Of a stretch of 64,000 nucleotides of DNA, positions 36,900 through 46,252 are shown piece after piece. This DNA comes from Halomonas sp. SpR8 (GTDB lineage: Bacteria; Pseudomonadota; Gammaproteobacteria; Pseudomonadales; Halomonadaceae). Made by a program: the position numbers and the translations under genes. The notes under the pieces are model-generated. The model did no database searches, was not told the origin of the DNA, and saw only the letters and a program-made list of their open reading frames with translations. How positions within the stretch are numbered: position 1 is the first letter of the stretch; every line of letters starts with the position of its first letter. Location of the stretch: NCBI RefSeq assembly GCF_031010195.1, contig NZ_JAUAMC010000013.1, forward strand, positions 1-64,000, written 5' to 3'.

Positions 36900-36911
36900 G
36901 CACTCGTGAAA

Positions 36912-36946
36912 AAGATGACAACAAGGTGACATTTGTTTGTCATCTT
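36912..36946. promoter_or_regulatory. Inverted repeat and possible Pho box upstream of ppk1
   Basis: AAGATGACAA (36912-36921) and TTGTCATCTT (36937-36946) form a 10-bp inverted repeat. Inside it, ATGACAA-CAAG-GTGACAT (36915-36932) is a pair of 7-bp direct repeats spaced by four bases, the layout of a PhoB box on the minus strand. It lies 13 bases after hemB, so it could also be a terminator. Confidence 0.35.
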
Positions 36947-37020
36947 CTCCCCGCATACTGCGCTGAACGATAAGTATCAGGCTATGATACCTTCGAGCCA
37001 TTGACGCGGGGAGATCCACC

Positions 37021-39210
37021 ATGGACGAGCAAGCTAACGATTCCTTACCATTTTCGTCTACCGATCAAACCAGCAGCGACGGCGATATGCCGCTACGCAT
37101 TAATCGCACCCCCACCGGTGTTCAAGCGCGTGAAGCGCTGCCCGAAACCGACCTTGACGATCCCCTGCTCTATTTTAATCGCGAGCTGTCGCACCTACAG
37201 TTCAACATCCGCGTGTTGGAGCAGGCGTTAGACGACGCTCACCCGCTGCTGAATCGACTGATGTTTCTGCTGATTTTTTCATCCAACATGGATGAATTCT
37301 TCGAGATTCGAGTGGCGGGATTAAAGCACCAAATAGCGTTAGGCGATGATACTACCGCCGCCGATGGCCGACTGCCGAAAGCCGTATTGGCAGAAATTTC
37401 TCAGATAGCCCACGCACAAATTGTTCGCCAGTATCAAATACTCAACGACATGCTGCTACCCGCGCTAGAAACCCAGGGGCTGCGTTTTCGTCGCCGCGAC
37501 CAGTGGACTGATAAGCAAAAAGCCTGGGCTCGGAGTTTTTTCGATAATGAGATCATGCCGGTTATCAGCCCCATTGGACTGGATCCTTCGCACCCTTTCC
37601 CGCGCTTGGTCAATAAAAGCCTTAACTTTATTGTTGAGCTGGAAGGCAAGGATGCCTTTGGCCGCGCTGGCGGCATGGCAATTTTACCCGCGCCGCGCTC
37701 GCTGCCGCGACTGATGGCGCTGCCCAAAGAACTATGCGAAGAGGGCTTTGCCGAATACGTTTTCTTATCATCGATGATTCATGCCCATGCCGAAGAGTTA
37801 TTTCCTGGTATGCGCGTACGCGGTTGCTATCAATTCCGGCTGACCCGCAATGCGGATATGAGCGTTGACCCTGAGGAGGTCTCGGATCTCGCATCCGCCC
37901 TCCGTGGCGAGCTGCTGGCACGTCGCTATGGCAGTGGCGTGCGCTTGGAAGTCGCCGACAGCTGCCCGGATGATTTAACCAACTTTCTGTTGCGTCAGTT
38001 TGAGCTCGAGAGTGACGACTTATACCGTGTCAAAGGGCCCGTAAACTTAACCCGCATGATGTCAGTGCTAGGCGACGTGGATCGCCCCGACCTGCTCTAT
38101 CGCCCGTTTACACCCAGCATTCCTAAAGCACTCAAAGCGGGCAGCCTTTTTGACGCTATCGCCAAGAACGACATTTTGCTGCACCACCCGTTCCAGTCGT
38201 TTTCTCCCATTGAAGACTTGCTGCGTGAAGCTGCCCGCGACCCCAACGTGCTAGCGGTAAAACAGACCCTTTATCGCACGGGGGCAGACTCGCCTATCGT
38301 CAGTGCCCTGGTGGAAGCCGCCAGCCAGGGCAAAGAGGTCACCGTGGTTATTGAGCTGCGCGCCCGCTTTGATGAAGCCGACAACCTACAGCTTGCTTCA
38401 CGCTTGCAAGAAGCGGGAGCGATCGTCGTTTACGGCATCATGGCGTATAAAACCCACGCTAAAATGCTGCATATTGTGCGCCGTGAAAAAGGCGAGCTGT
38501 GCTATTACGCCCACCTGGGCACCGGCAACTATCACTCTAAAACCGCCAAACTGTATACCGACTACAGCCTGCTGACTGCCAATAAAGCGCTATGCGCCGA
38601 TGTCCATAAAGTGTTTCAGCAGCTATCGGGGATGGGCCGCGCACGCAAAATTGATACGCTGCTGCACGCGCCGTTCACCTTGCACGAACGGTTAGTGGAA
38701 ATGATTGATCGTGAAGCGCATATTGCGCGTAAGGGTAAGCGCGGACACATCATCATTAAGTGCAACTCGTTAACCGAGCCCAAACTCATTAAAGCGCTTT
38801 ACCGGGCTTCTCAGGCAGGCGTTGAGTGCGACTTAATCATTCGTGGCATGTGCTGCTTGAAGCCCGGCGTGCCCGGCGTTTCCGACAACATCCGCGTGCG
38901 TTCCATTATTGGCCGTTTTTTGGAGCACACCCGTGTGTTTCACTTCCACCATGAAGGCAAACCGGAAATCTGGTGCTCCAGCGCGGACTTTATGTCGCGC
39001 AATATGTTTCATCGCGTAGAGACCTGTTTTCCGCTGCTGGATAAGAAGCTCGCCACGCGGGTGCGCAAGGACCTTGAGACCTATCTGGTAGATAACTGCC
39101 AGAGCTGGCTACTGCAAACTGACGGCAGCTACCATCTTCAGGATCCTGGTGAGAGCGATGCCATCAGCGCTCAGGAAACCCTGCTCTACGCTTACGCATC
39201 CAAAAGCTAG
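37021..39210 (+). CDS. ppk1: Polyphosphate kinase 1
   Basis: 729 residues. It reversibly transfers the terminal phosphate of ATP to polyphosphate at the membrane. The order is an N-terminal domain (FNRELSHLQFNIRVLEQA), a head domain, and two phospholipase-D-like C-terminal domains. The autophosphorylated His is in MAYKTHAKMLHIVRR, and HLGTGNYHSKTAKLYTDYSL is diagnostic. hemB and ppk1 are neighbours also in Pseudomonas, where the phosphatase gene ppx is nearby; it is not here. Confidence 0.96.
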   Translation: MDEQANDSLPFSSTDQTSSDGDMPLRINRTPTGVQAREALPETDLDDPLLYFNRELSHLQFNIRVLEQALDDAHPLLNRLMFLLIFSSNMDEFFEIRVAGLKHQIALGDDTTAADGRLPKAVLAEISQIAHAQIVRQYQILNDMLLPALETQGLRFRRRDQWTDKQKAWARSFFDNEIMPVISPIGLDPSHPFPRLVNKSLNFIVELEGKDAFGRAGGMAILPAPRSLPRLMALPKELCEEGFAEYVFLSSMIHAHAEELFPGMRVRGCYQFRLTRNADMSVDPEEVSDLASALRGELLARRYGSGVRLEVADSCPDDLTNFLLRQFELESDDLYRVKGPVNLTRMMSVLGDVDRPDLLYRPFTPSIPKALKAGSLFDAIAKNDILLHHPFQSFSPIEDLLREAARDPNVLAVKQTLYRTGADSPIVSALVEAASQGKEVTVVIELRARFDEADNLQLASRLQEAGAIVVYGIMAYKTHAKMLHIVRREKGELCYYAHLGTGNYHSKTAKLYTDYSLLTANKALCADVHKVFQQLSGMGRARKIDTLLHAPFTLHERLVEMIDREAHIARKGKRGHIIIKCNSLTEPKLIKALYRASQAGVECDLIIRGMCCLKPGVPGVSDNIRVRSIIGRFLEHTRVFHFHHEGKPEIWCSSADFMSRNMFHRVETCFPLLDKKLATRVRKDLETYLVDNCQSWLLQTDGSYHLQDPGESDAISAQETLLYAYASKS

Positions 39211-39227
39211 GTAATTCAGGTATCGAA

Positions 39228-39261
39228 AGCACTAACCCTGCTGCTTTGCGGGGTTAGTGCT
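39228..39261. terminator. Hairpin between convergent ppk1 and metE
   Basis: Perfect 11-bp stem AGCACTAACCC / GGGTTAGTGCT with a 12-base loop, 17 bases after ppk1 and 13 after the end of metE. T runs are absent, but the position fits a shared terminator. Confidence 0.6.
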
Positions 39262-39274
39262 GACCTCTACACGC

Positions 39275-41572
39275 TTACGAATAGCGTTGGCGCAACACTT
39301 TGGCAGCTTCAACCATATTGGCCAGGGCTGGCTCTACTTCTGCCCAACCACGGGTTTTCAGGCCGCAGTCCGGGTTTACCCATAGCCGCTCAGCGGGGAT
39401 CTTTTCCAGCGCTTTTTCCATTAGATCGACCATCCAACTCACCTCGGGAATATTCGGAGTGTGGATATCGTAAACCCCAGGCCCGATTTCATTGGGATAA
39501 GCGAAGTCCTGGAAAGCGTCCAACAGGTGCATATCCGAGCGCGAGGTTTCGATAGTGATGACATCGGCATCCAGTGCCGCGATTGCACCAATGATGTCAT
39601 TAAACTCCGAATAGCACATATGGGTATGAATTTGGGTGGCATCGGCTACGCCCGCCGCGCTGAGCTGGAAGCTCTCGACCGCCCAATCCAGGTATGACTG
39701 CCACTCATGTTGGCGCAGCGGCAGCCCTTCTCGCAGCGCTGGCTCGTCGATTTGAATAACGCTGATGCCGACTTTTTCCAGATCCAGTACTTCATCACGC
39801 AGTGCTAGAGCAATCTGACGGCAGGTGGTTTCTCGCGGCTGGTCATCGCGCACAAACGACCACTGTAGAATAGTCACCGGCCCGGTCAGCATGCCCTTCA
39901 TGGGCTTATCGGTCAGCGTTTGGGCGTACTCGCTCCAGCGTACCGTTATCGGCGCCGGGCGGGAGACGTCACCAAAAATCACCGGCGGCTTCACGCAGCG
40001 CGAACCGTAGCTCTGCACCCAGCCAAAGCGGGTAAAGGCAAACCCTTCGAGCTGTTCGCCAAAGTACTCCACCATATCGTTACGTTCGGCTTCGCCGTGC
40101 ACGGGGATATCAATATCCAGCGCTTGCTGGCGCTCAACAGCGTAGGCAATTTCCGCCTGCATGCGGGCTTCGTAGTCAGCGAGCGCCAGTTCACCGGCTT
40201 TAAAGGCGCGCCGAGCGGCGCGAATTTCATTGGTCTGCGGAAAAGAACCGATCGTGGTGGTGGGAAAAAGCGGTAGATTGAGTGCGCGCCGCTGAGCCTC
40301 GGCACGTACGGCGTACGGTGTCTGTCGCTGGCTGTCGGCGGGACTAATCGCTGCTAAGCGAGCATTCACCGTAGGTTGGTGGATACGGGTAGATTCACGC
40401 CGCGCATCCAGCGCTCGGGTGGCCTCATCCAAACGCCGTTCATCGTCGGGCGTTGCCCGGTTATCGATCAGACGCGCCAGGGTAACCACCTCGGCAAGCT
40501 TCTGCCGTGCGAAGGCCAACCAACTGATTAGCTCATCACCGAGCGTCGTTTCCTGTTCTAAATCTACCGGCACGTGGAGTAGCGAGCAACTGGGCGCCAG
40601 CCAAAGCCGCTGCCCCAGGCGCACTTTTAACGGCAGCAGGCGTTCGCGCAGGGCCGCTAAATCAGCCCGCCAGATATTGCGGCCATCGACAAAACCAATC
40701 GATAGCACCTGATGCGGGCCAATACGGTCTATCACAGCGTCTAACTGCTGCGGCGCGCGCACGGCGTCAACATGCAAGCCCGTTACGGGCAGGCGGGTGG
40801 CTAGCGATAGGTTATCGCCTAAGCCACCAAAGTAAGTCGCGACCAGCAGTTTTAACGGCGCTGCCTGTAAGCGATGATAAGCGCGCTCATAGGCCTGCTG
40901 CCACTGCAGCGGTAGATCCTGAACCAGCGCTGGTTCGTCTAGCTGGACCCACTCAATCCCTTGGGTGGCAAGCCGCGCTAATATCTCGCTGTAGACATTG
41001 AGTACGCTGTCCAATAGGGTCAACCGATCAAAGTCACTGCCCTTGGTCTTACCCAACCATAACCAGGTTAACGGCCCCGTGAGTGTGACCTTCGGCGTAA
41101 AGCCCGCGCGCAGCGCTTCATCGACCTCTTCAAATAGGCGGTTGGAAGCCAGGCTAAAGGTTTGCCCTGCGTGCAGCTCTGGCACCAGGTAGTGATAATT
41201 AGTATCGAAGTATTTGGTCATTTCACAGGCAGCGGCAGGCTCACCGCTAGGCGCGCGACCGCGGGCCATACGAAAGGCAGTATCGAGATCAATATCGCCG
41301 TCAGCCACTTCCTGTTGGGCGTTAAATCGGCTAGGCACTGCCCCTAACGTAACGGAAACGTTAAGCACTTGATCATAGAAGGCAAAATCGCCCACGCTAA
41401 CAAAATCCAAGCCAGCATCCTGTTGCGCTTGCCAGTGGCGCAAACGTAACTCACGGCCGGTACTTTCAAGCTCACTACGCGCGCATTCGCCTTTCCAATA
41501 AGCCTCAGTGGCTTTTTTAAGTTCGCGCTGAGCGCCGATACGGGGATAGCCGAGAATATGAGAAACTGTCAT
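39275..41572 (-). CDS. metE: Cobalamin-independent methionine synthase
   Basis: 765 residues. It moves the methyl group from 5-methyltetrahydropteroyltriglutamate to homocysteine. The start SHILGYPRIGAQRELKKATE is typical; the C-terminal half carries the zinc site in THMCYSEFND and NPDCGLKTRGW. I begin at ATG 41572; the frame is open 16 codons above but without family similarity. It is divergent from metR, its usual activator gene. Confidence 0.96.
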   Translation of the reverse strand: MTVSHILGYPRIGAQRELKKATEAYWKGECARSELESTGRELRLRHWQAQQDAGLDFVSVGDFAFYDQVLNVSVTLGAVPSRFNAQQEVADGDIDLDTAFRMARGRAPSGEPAAACEMTKYFDTNYHYLVPELHAGQTFSLASNRLFEEVDEALRAGFTPKVTLTGPLTWLWLGKTKGSDFDRLTLLDSVLNVYSEILARLATQGIEWVQLDEPALVQDLPLQWQQAYERAYHRLQAAPLKLLVATYFGGLGDNLSLATRLPVTGLHVDAVRAPQQLDAVIDRIGPHQVLSIGFVDGRNIWRADLAALRERLLPLKVRLGQRLWLAPSCSLLHVPVDLEQETTLGDELISWLAFARQKLAEVVTLARLIDNRATPDDERRLDEATRALDARRESTRIHQPTVNARLAAISPADSQRQTPYAVRAEAQRRALNLPLFPTTTIGSFPQTNEIRAARRAFKAGELALADYEARMQAEIAYAVERQQALDIDIPVHGEAERNDMVEYFGEQLEGFAFTRFGWVQSYGSRCVKPPVIFGDVSRPAPITVRWSEYAQTLTDKPMKGMLTGPVTILQWSFVRDDQPRETTCRQIALALRDEVLDLEKVGISVIQIDEPALREGLPLRQHEWQSYLDWAVESFQLSAAGVADATQIHTHMCYSEFNDIIGAIAALDADVITIETSRSDMHLLDAFQDFAYPNEIGPGVYDIHTPNIPEVSWMVDLMEKALEKIPAERLWVNPDCGLKTRGWAEVEPALANMVEAAKVLRQRYS

Positions 41573-41656
41573 GATAAAACCTACTAACGTGAATAATCTC
41601 ACACAGTCTGGGCACCGCACCTCAGTGAATCAAACTAAAGTTTCTAATAGTAAAGA

Positions 41657-41669
41657 TGAAAAATACTCA
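41657..41669. promoter_or_regulatory. Candidate MetR site in the metE-metR gap
   Basis: TGAA-AAATA-CTCA differs by one base from the MetR consensus TGAA-N5-TTCA. A weaker half site, TGAA-TAATC-TCAC, lies at 41590-41602. Both are in the 130-base divergent gap where MetR normally binds. Confidence 0.4.
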
Positions 41670-41702
41670 CAATGATGGGCCACGCTATGATTAAAGTTAG
41701 CC

Positions 41703-42641
41703 ATGATTGAACTACGCCACCTACGCACACTGCTCGCCCTGCGCGAAACTGGGTCGCTCGTCGATGCAGCCGATCGAGTGCATTTGACCCAGTCGGCACT
41801 TTCACACCAGCTGAAAGATTTAGAGAGCCGCGTGGACAGCGCGCTTTTTGTACGCAAAACACGCCCGGTAGAATTTACCCGCGCAGGGTTGCGCCTGCTC
41901 GCCTTAGCCGACCAGGTGCTGCCCGAAGTGCGCAAGGCAGAGCGTGACCTGGCTCGCTTAGCCGGCACTGAACAGGGCCGATTGCATATGGCCATCGAGT
42001 GCCATAGCTGTTTTCAGTGGCTGATGCCGACGGTGGACTATTTTCGCGATCACTGGCCTGAAGTGGAAATCGATATTCCCAGTGGCCATCACTTCGACCC
42101 GTTGCCGGCGCTTGCCCGGGAGCAGCTTGATTTAGTTATTACCGCCGACCCCCAACCGCTTGAAGGCATTCATTACGCACCGCTATTTCGTTACGAAGGG
42201 TTATTGGCGGTCGCGCGACAGCACCCGTTTGCAGGTCGAGGGTTTATTGAGCCCCAGGCACTGGTCGAGGAAACGCTGATTACCTATCCCGTTGAGCAAT
42301 CCCGTTTGGATATTTTTACCCAGTTTTTACAACCGGCAAACGTACGCCCGCGGGAGATTCGCACCGCTGAATTGACGATTATGATGATGCAGTTAGTCGC
42401 TAGCGGGCGAGGCGTCTGCGCGCTACCCAACTGGGCGCTGACCGAATATTTAGAGCGTGATTACGTGTGTGCGGTGAAGTTGGGCGAGCACGGGATCTGG
42501 AGCACCCTGTATGCGGCGATTCGCGAAGAGACGCGAGAAGCGCCTTGGATGCAGGATTTTTTACGCACCGCGCGGGAAACATCCTTTGCGGTGCTATCAG
42601 GCGTTAAGCCAGCGGATCGCGGCGCGGAACCAGCAGCGTAA
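41703..42641 (+). CDS. metR: LysR-type regulator MetR
   Basis: 312 residues. MetR activates metE and other methionine genes, with homocysteine as co-effector. The N-terminal winged helix is IELRHLRTLLALRETGSLVDAADRVH (DNA-recognition part LTQSALSHQLKDLE), and the effector domain begins LHMAIECHSCFQWLMP, a MetR hallmark. It is divergent from metE. Its 3' end overlaps the convergent sensor-kinase gene by 38 bases. Confidence 0.93.
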   Translation: MIELRHLRTLLALRETGSLVDAADRVHLTQSALSHQLKDLESRVDSALFVRKTRPVEFTRAGLRLLALADQVLPEVRKAERDLARLAGTEQGRLHMAIECHSCFQWLMPTVDYFRDHWPEVEIDIPSGHHFDPLPALAREQLDLVITADPQPLEGIHYAPLFRYEGLLAVARQHPFAGRGFIEPQALVEETLITYPVEQSRLDIFTQFLQPANVRPREIRTAELTIMMMQLVASGRGVCALPNWALTEYLERDYVCAVKLGEHGIWSTLYAAIREETREAPWMQDFLRTARETSFAVLSGVKPADRGAEPAA

Positions 42642-44223
42642 AGCGTGCGCCACCTAAGGTGGGGCTGGTGTCGATGGTGACACTGCCACCGTGCCCGGCC
42701 ATGATTTTCTGCACAATCGAAAGTCCTAACCCATAGCCGCCGGAGCTGCGGGCGCGGCTGTCATCCAGTCGGGCAAAGGGTTTAAAGATATCCGCCCGCG
42801 CTTCAGGCGGAATGCCGGGGCCATCATCCTCGACATCAATGCGCACCAGATTAGGCTCATCCCATAGCTGAATCACTACCTGAGACTTGGCATGGCGACA
42901 AGCGTTGCCGACTAAATTCTGCAATGCCCGCTGCAAATAGCGTGGCTCCGCCAGCAGTTCAATCTCAGCGCCGGGCGCAAGCGTCAGCGTTAACTCTTTA
43001 TACAGCGGTGAAAGCGTGTCGATTACCCGCTCCGCCATAGCGCGACACTCCACCAGCGAAGTTTCAAGCTCGGCGCCGTTAACCGTTTCGCCGCCCAGCC
43101 GCGCGTAAGTGAGGATTTCATCGACCAGCTCATCGAGCTCGGAGATATCGGCATCAATGCCCTGTAACTGACGGCGAATCGCGGGCTGGTCGGTCATATC
43201 CTCGACCATTTGCACTGCAAACCGGATGCGTGCGACCGGGGTGCGCAGCTCATGAGAAACCGCGCGAATCATCTCTTGCTGACCACGCAACAGGCTCTGC
43301 ACCTGATTGGCCATGCCGTTAAACGCCATACCCAAACGGCCTAAGAAATCTCCGCTCTCTACTTTTACGCGGGTTTCCAAACGGCCACTGGCAATCCGAG
43401 TGGCGGCCAGCTCCAGTCGCGCCATGCGTGCTTCAATGCTGCGCATAATCAAATAAATAATCAGACTGAGTACAAGCATCAGTCCAATCAACAGCGGCAG
43501 GTGTAAATCCGGCGGCAGCGTGTCGCCGCGCGAAATGGGCCCCGCTTGCAGCCACTCAGATTCACCGGGCAACTGATAGAGCAACGTAATTGAAAGATTA
43601 TCGGAGACTAGCTTGGTTACCACGTTGCCGCGCTCCAACTGCTCCTGCTGCTGCGCCGTTAGCCCGGCGGGTAGCGAGGCCGAGAGCTGCAACGGCCAGC
43701 TACCAGTGCGTAGCTCAGCAATGCGGCTTTCTCGCTCGCCCATAGGTACTGCAGCGAGCCAGTCGCCCAGCAGCGCAATGCTGCTGTGCCACTGATGTTC
43801 GCTCCAATTATCCAGTTGAGCTTGCAGCAACCACGAGTCGCCTGGCAGGCGCTGCTGCAATAGCCAAGGGCTTTCATCGACTAGAATTTTGCCCTGCTCC
43901 AGGCGCGAGCGTTCAAAGTAGCCTAAATCGGCATCTTTAATGGGCTGCAGCGCTAGCTGCAAATCCAACTGCTCGGCAAATCGATCGAGTAAATCCGCAC
44001 GCTGCCCTTCAGGCGTATTGGCCAGTTGACGCGTCATTAACGACATGGGTAGCGCAGCTAGCTGCTCACGGTAATCTTCGCGGCGCACCTGCTCGATAAA
44101 TGCCCCCCCCGCTAATGCGATAATAAAAATCACCAGCAGCGCTAGGCCTAGCAACACATAAAACCGTAAAAACGAGCCGTTACTTAGCACCCGCCGCATG
44201 ATGCCATCCCTCTTGATATTCAA
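42604..44223 (-). CDS. Sensor histidine kinase, RstB-like
   Basis: 539 residues. Membrane helices lie at about residues 19-43 and 242-261 around a periplasmic sensor domain of about 200 residues. A HAMP linker follows, then HisKA with the phosphorylated His324 in RAVSHELRTPVARIRF, and HATPase_c with NACRHAK (N box), DDGPGIP (G1) and GGYGLGLSIV (G2). It overlaps the response-regulator gene by 4 bases, so both form one unit. RstB is the closest family I recognise; the signal is unknown. Confidence 0.88.
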   Translation of the reverse strand: MNIKRDGIMRRVLSNGSFLRFYVLLGLALLVIFIIALAGGAFIEQVRREDYREQLAALPMSLMTRQLANTPEGQRADLLDRFAEQLDLQLALQPIKDADLGYFERSRLEQGKILVDESPWLLQQRLPGDSWLLQAQLDNWSEHQWHSSIALLGDWLAAVPMGERESRIAELRTGSWPLQLSASLPAGLTAQQQEQLERGNVVTKLVSDNLSITLLYQLPGESEWLQAGPISRGDTLPPDLHLPLLIGLMLVLSLIIYLIMRSIEARMARLELAATRIASGRLETRVKVESGDFLGRLGMAFNGMANQVQSLLRGQQEMIRAVSHELRTPVARIRFAVQMVEDMTDQPAIRRQLQGIDADISELDELVDEILTYARLGGETVNGAELETSLVECRAMAERVIDTLSPLYKELTLTLAPGAEIELLAEPRYLQRALQNLVGNACRHAKSQVVIQLWDEPNLVRIDVEDDGPGIPPEARADIFKPFARLDDSRARSSGGYGLGLSIVQKIMAGHGGSVTIDTSPTLGGARFTLLVPRRDPLA

Positions 44224-44978
44224 CTATCTTTGACGAAGAGGTAACCTTTACTGCGCACGGTTTTGATCCGGTGAGGCTGATTAGGGTCATCGCCAATTTT
44301 GGGCCGAATACGTGATACGCGGACGTCGATAGAGCGATCCTGGCCGTCGTATTTAATTCCTCTCAAGTCGCTGAAGATTTCTTCACGGGTAAGTACTCGG
44401 CCTGCGTTGCGGCCTAGTAACCAGAGCAGGTCAAATTCAGCGCTGGTCAAGTCGATACGCTCACCAGACAACCACGCCTCCCGGGTAGCATTATCTATTT
44501 CCAGATTTTCAAAGCGCAGTCGCACTTCACCGTCCGGTACAGGCGCATCGGCGCGGCGCAGCAACGCGCGCATACGGGCAAGCAGTACCCTCGGCTGAAC
44601 CGGCTTCGGTACATAGTCGTCGGCACCCATTTCGAGACCCAACACCTGATCCAAATCGTCCACACGGGCTGTCAGCATCATAATGGGGCCGGCAAAATTG
44701 GGTCTAACCCGGCGGCAAATCGCGAGGCCGTCTTCGCCTGGCAGCATTAAATCTAAAATCACTAAATCGGGCTGTAGGGTTAAAATACGGTCCACCCCTT
44801 TTGCCCCGTCGGCCTCCAGCGTTACTTGGAAGCCATTTGCTTCCAAGTAATCACGGGTCAGTTCGGCCAAACGCTGGTCATCTTCAAGGATCAGGACATG
44901 ATCTTGATCAGGGTAAACAGGCGCAACAGATTCTTGCGTCTCAAATGCCTGAAATTGCTGTTCCAAATGTTCAACCAT
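44220..44978 (-). CDS. OmpR-family response regulator, RstA-like
   Basis: 252 residues. The receiver domain (about 27-140) has the acidic pair LEDD, the phosphorylated Asp76 in LVILDLMLPGEDG, and Lys in YVPKPVQPRVLL. The DNA-binding winged helix (about 155-248) has LTSAEFDLLWLLGRNAGRVL and GQDRSIDVRVSRIRPKIGDD, very like RstA. The first 26 residues are an extra N-terminal tail. It precedes its kinase on the minus strand. Confidence 0.9.
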   Translation of the reverse strand: MVEHLEQQFQAFETQESVAPVYPDQDHVLILEDDQRLAELTRDYLEANGFQVTLEADGAKGVDRILTLQPDLVILDLMLPGEDGLAICRRVRPNFAGPIMMLTARVDDLDQVLGLEMGADDYVPKPVQPRVLLARMRALLRRADAPVPDGEVRLRFENLEIDNATREAWLSGERIDLTSAEFDLLWLLGRNAGRVLTREEIFSDLRGIKYDGQDRSIDVRVSRIRPKIGDDPNQPHRIKTVRSKGYLFVKDS

Positions 44979-45196
44979 CCTCTTTACACACTCCGCCTAA
45001 ACAATTTATTTTTTAGCTGCTAACTCAAATTTATTGTTATCAGCTCTCAGGATAACTCAAAATCATCAAAACACCCTCTTCTGTCTCAACGATCGCGCTT
45101 AATAATGGATGAGTATGGTCTGAAACTTGATTCTCACATCAGTGAGAGCTACTGTTGAAGCGCTAACTGTCGACAATCTGACAGGAGGAACCTGCC

Positions 45197-45337
45197 ATGG
45201 GAAGTAGCAAAACGAAAAGCGTTATCAAGCGTGTTTACGTTCCAACCCAAGTGCGCGATTTGCCCAATGGGGAAAAGTTAAAAATCCCAGGGCATTACAA
45301 AGCGCCACCTGGTGAAGGTAACGACACCAGCGAGTAA
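45197..45337 (+). CDS. Small basic protein of unknown function, 46 aa
   Basis: 46 residues beginning MGSSKTKSVIKRVYVPTQVR, then DLPNGEKLKIPGHYKAPPGE and an acidic end. A near-perfect Shine-Dalgarno (AGGAGG) stands eight bases before the ATG, and a strong terminator follows 32 bases after the stop, so it has its own complete transcription unit. I do not recognise a family. It lies upstream of the two-component genes, divergent from them. Confidence 0.7.
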   Translation: MGSSKTKSVIKRVYVPTQVRDLPNGEKLKIPGHYKAPPGEGNDTSE

Positions 45338-45369
45338 TCGATGATTGAGTAACTAATGCTTAGATTAGT

Positions 45370-45403
45370 AAAAAGGCAGGCCATCAAAGGCCTGCCTTTT
45401 TTT
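45370..45403 (+). terminator. Rho-independent terminator of the 46-aa gene
   Basis: Stem AAAAAGGCAGGCC / GGCCTGCC-TTTTT around ATCAAA, followed by a run of seven T. The A run on the left also makes it usable from the minus strand for the 59-aa gene. Confidence 0.92.
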
Positions 45404-45430
45404 ACCCTCAACCGGGCAATGACTCAGTCG

Positions 45431-45610
45431 CTATCCCTTTGGACCAAATAAGAACCATGCGATTAAGCCAACTAACGGGAAAAACAGCAACACTAAAATC
45501 CATATCAGTTTGGCGACGCTACCAGCACCGCTTTTAGCCACTTTGACAATAGCCCAGATCACGATTATGAGCCAAATTAGTCCTAACAGCCCACCTACTT
45601 CAATGCCCAT
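45431..45610 (-). CDS. Small membrane protein with PLDc_N-like domain, 59 aa
   Basis: 59 residues: MGIEVGGLLGLIWLIIVIWA, a short polar turn (KVAKSGAGSVAKL) and a second membrane helix ending LVGLIAWFLFGPKG. This two-helix hairpin matches the PLDc_N (phospholipase D N-terminal) domain found alone in many small bacterial proteins. A strong ribosome site (AAGGAG) stands before the ATG. Function unknown. It may share the terminator at 45370-45403, read in reverse. Confidence 0.8.
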   Translation of the reverse strand: MGIEVGGLLGLIWLIIVIWAIVKVAKSGAGSVAKLIWILVLLFFPLVGLIAWFLFGPKG

Positions 45611-45683
45611 AGCAACTCCTTAGCGTGTTGGCACTCGTGGTTAATTTCGTTAATTCTATCAGCCGCCTGCTCACAATATTCAC

Positions 45684-46211
45684 TCACTGCTCAGGCAAGC
45701 TCAATACCATTTCACCAGCCTGTATCTCAATCGATAGCAGATTTAAAAAGCTCATGCCGAGCAGAACGGTATCGCGCTCCATGCCGGGGCTAATTGACCC
45801 CTGCACATTTTGCACCTTTAGGCCTCCCAGCGAAACCTCAGCGAGTTCGGTTAGCGATCCTTCAACCCGGCCATTGGCGGTATTAAACCAAGCGCTACGC
45901 CCAGGCTTCAGCCCCAATTCATTTGCCAAGTCGGCAGGAATCGCCACATATGTAGCACCCGTGTCGAGTAAAAACGTGACCGGCTCCCCATTAATACGCC
46001 CTGGTGACTCAAAGTGTCCGGCGCGGTTGCGCTTTAGGGTGACCGGCTCCCCCGCCGGTAGTGTGCTCACTATATTGGCGTTGGGGCGCATCATCTCTTC
46101 CAGACCACCGTGTATCCACCAGGTGCCTACCGCCATAAGCAGTACCCAAAATAGCAACATCATGACGATGCCACCTCGCTGAGTGGTTTGACTTGCCATA
46201 TGCGTTGCCAT
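45684..46211 (-). CDS. Membrane-anchored retropepsin-like aspartic protease
   Basis: 175 residues. One membrane helix at about residues 15-34 (IVMMLLFWVLLMAVGTWW) is followed by a single aspartic-protease lobe with VTFLLDTGATYVAIPADLA (catalytic DTGA) and LLGMSFLNLL, the mark of the TIGR02281 clan-AA family. Such proteins work as dimers and face the periplasm. Substrate unknown. It lies between the PLDc_N gene and an MFS gene on the same strand. Confidence 0.85.
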   Translation of the reverse strand: MATHMASQTTQRGGIVMMLLFWVLLMAVGTWWIHGGLEEMMRPNANIVSTLPAGEPVTLKRNRAGHFESPGRINGEPVTFLLDTGATYVAIPADLANELGLKPGRSAWFNTANGRVEGSLTELAEVSLGGLKVQNVQGSISPGMERDTVLLGMSFLNLLSIEIQAGEMVLSLPEQ

Positions 46212-46252
46212 ACTCCACCTCGCTGAGGTAAGGGCGCCTGCTAAATCGGTTG

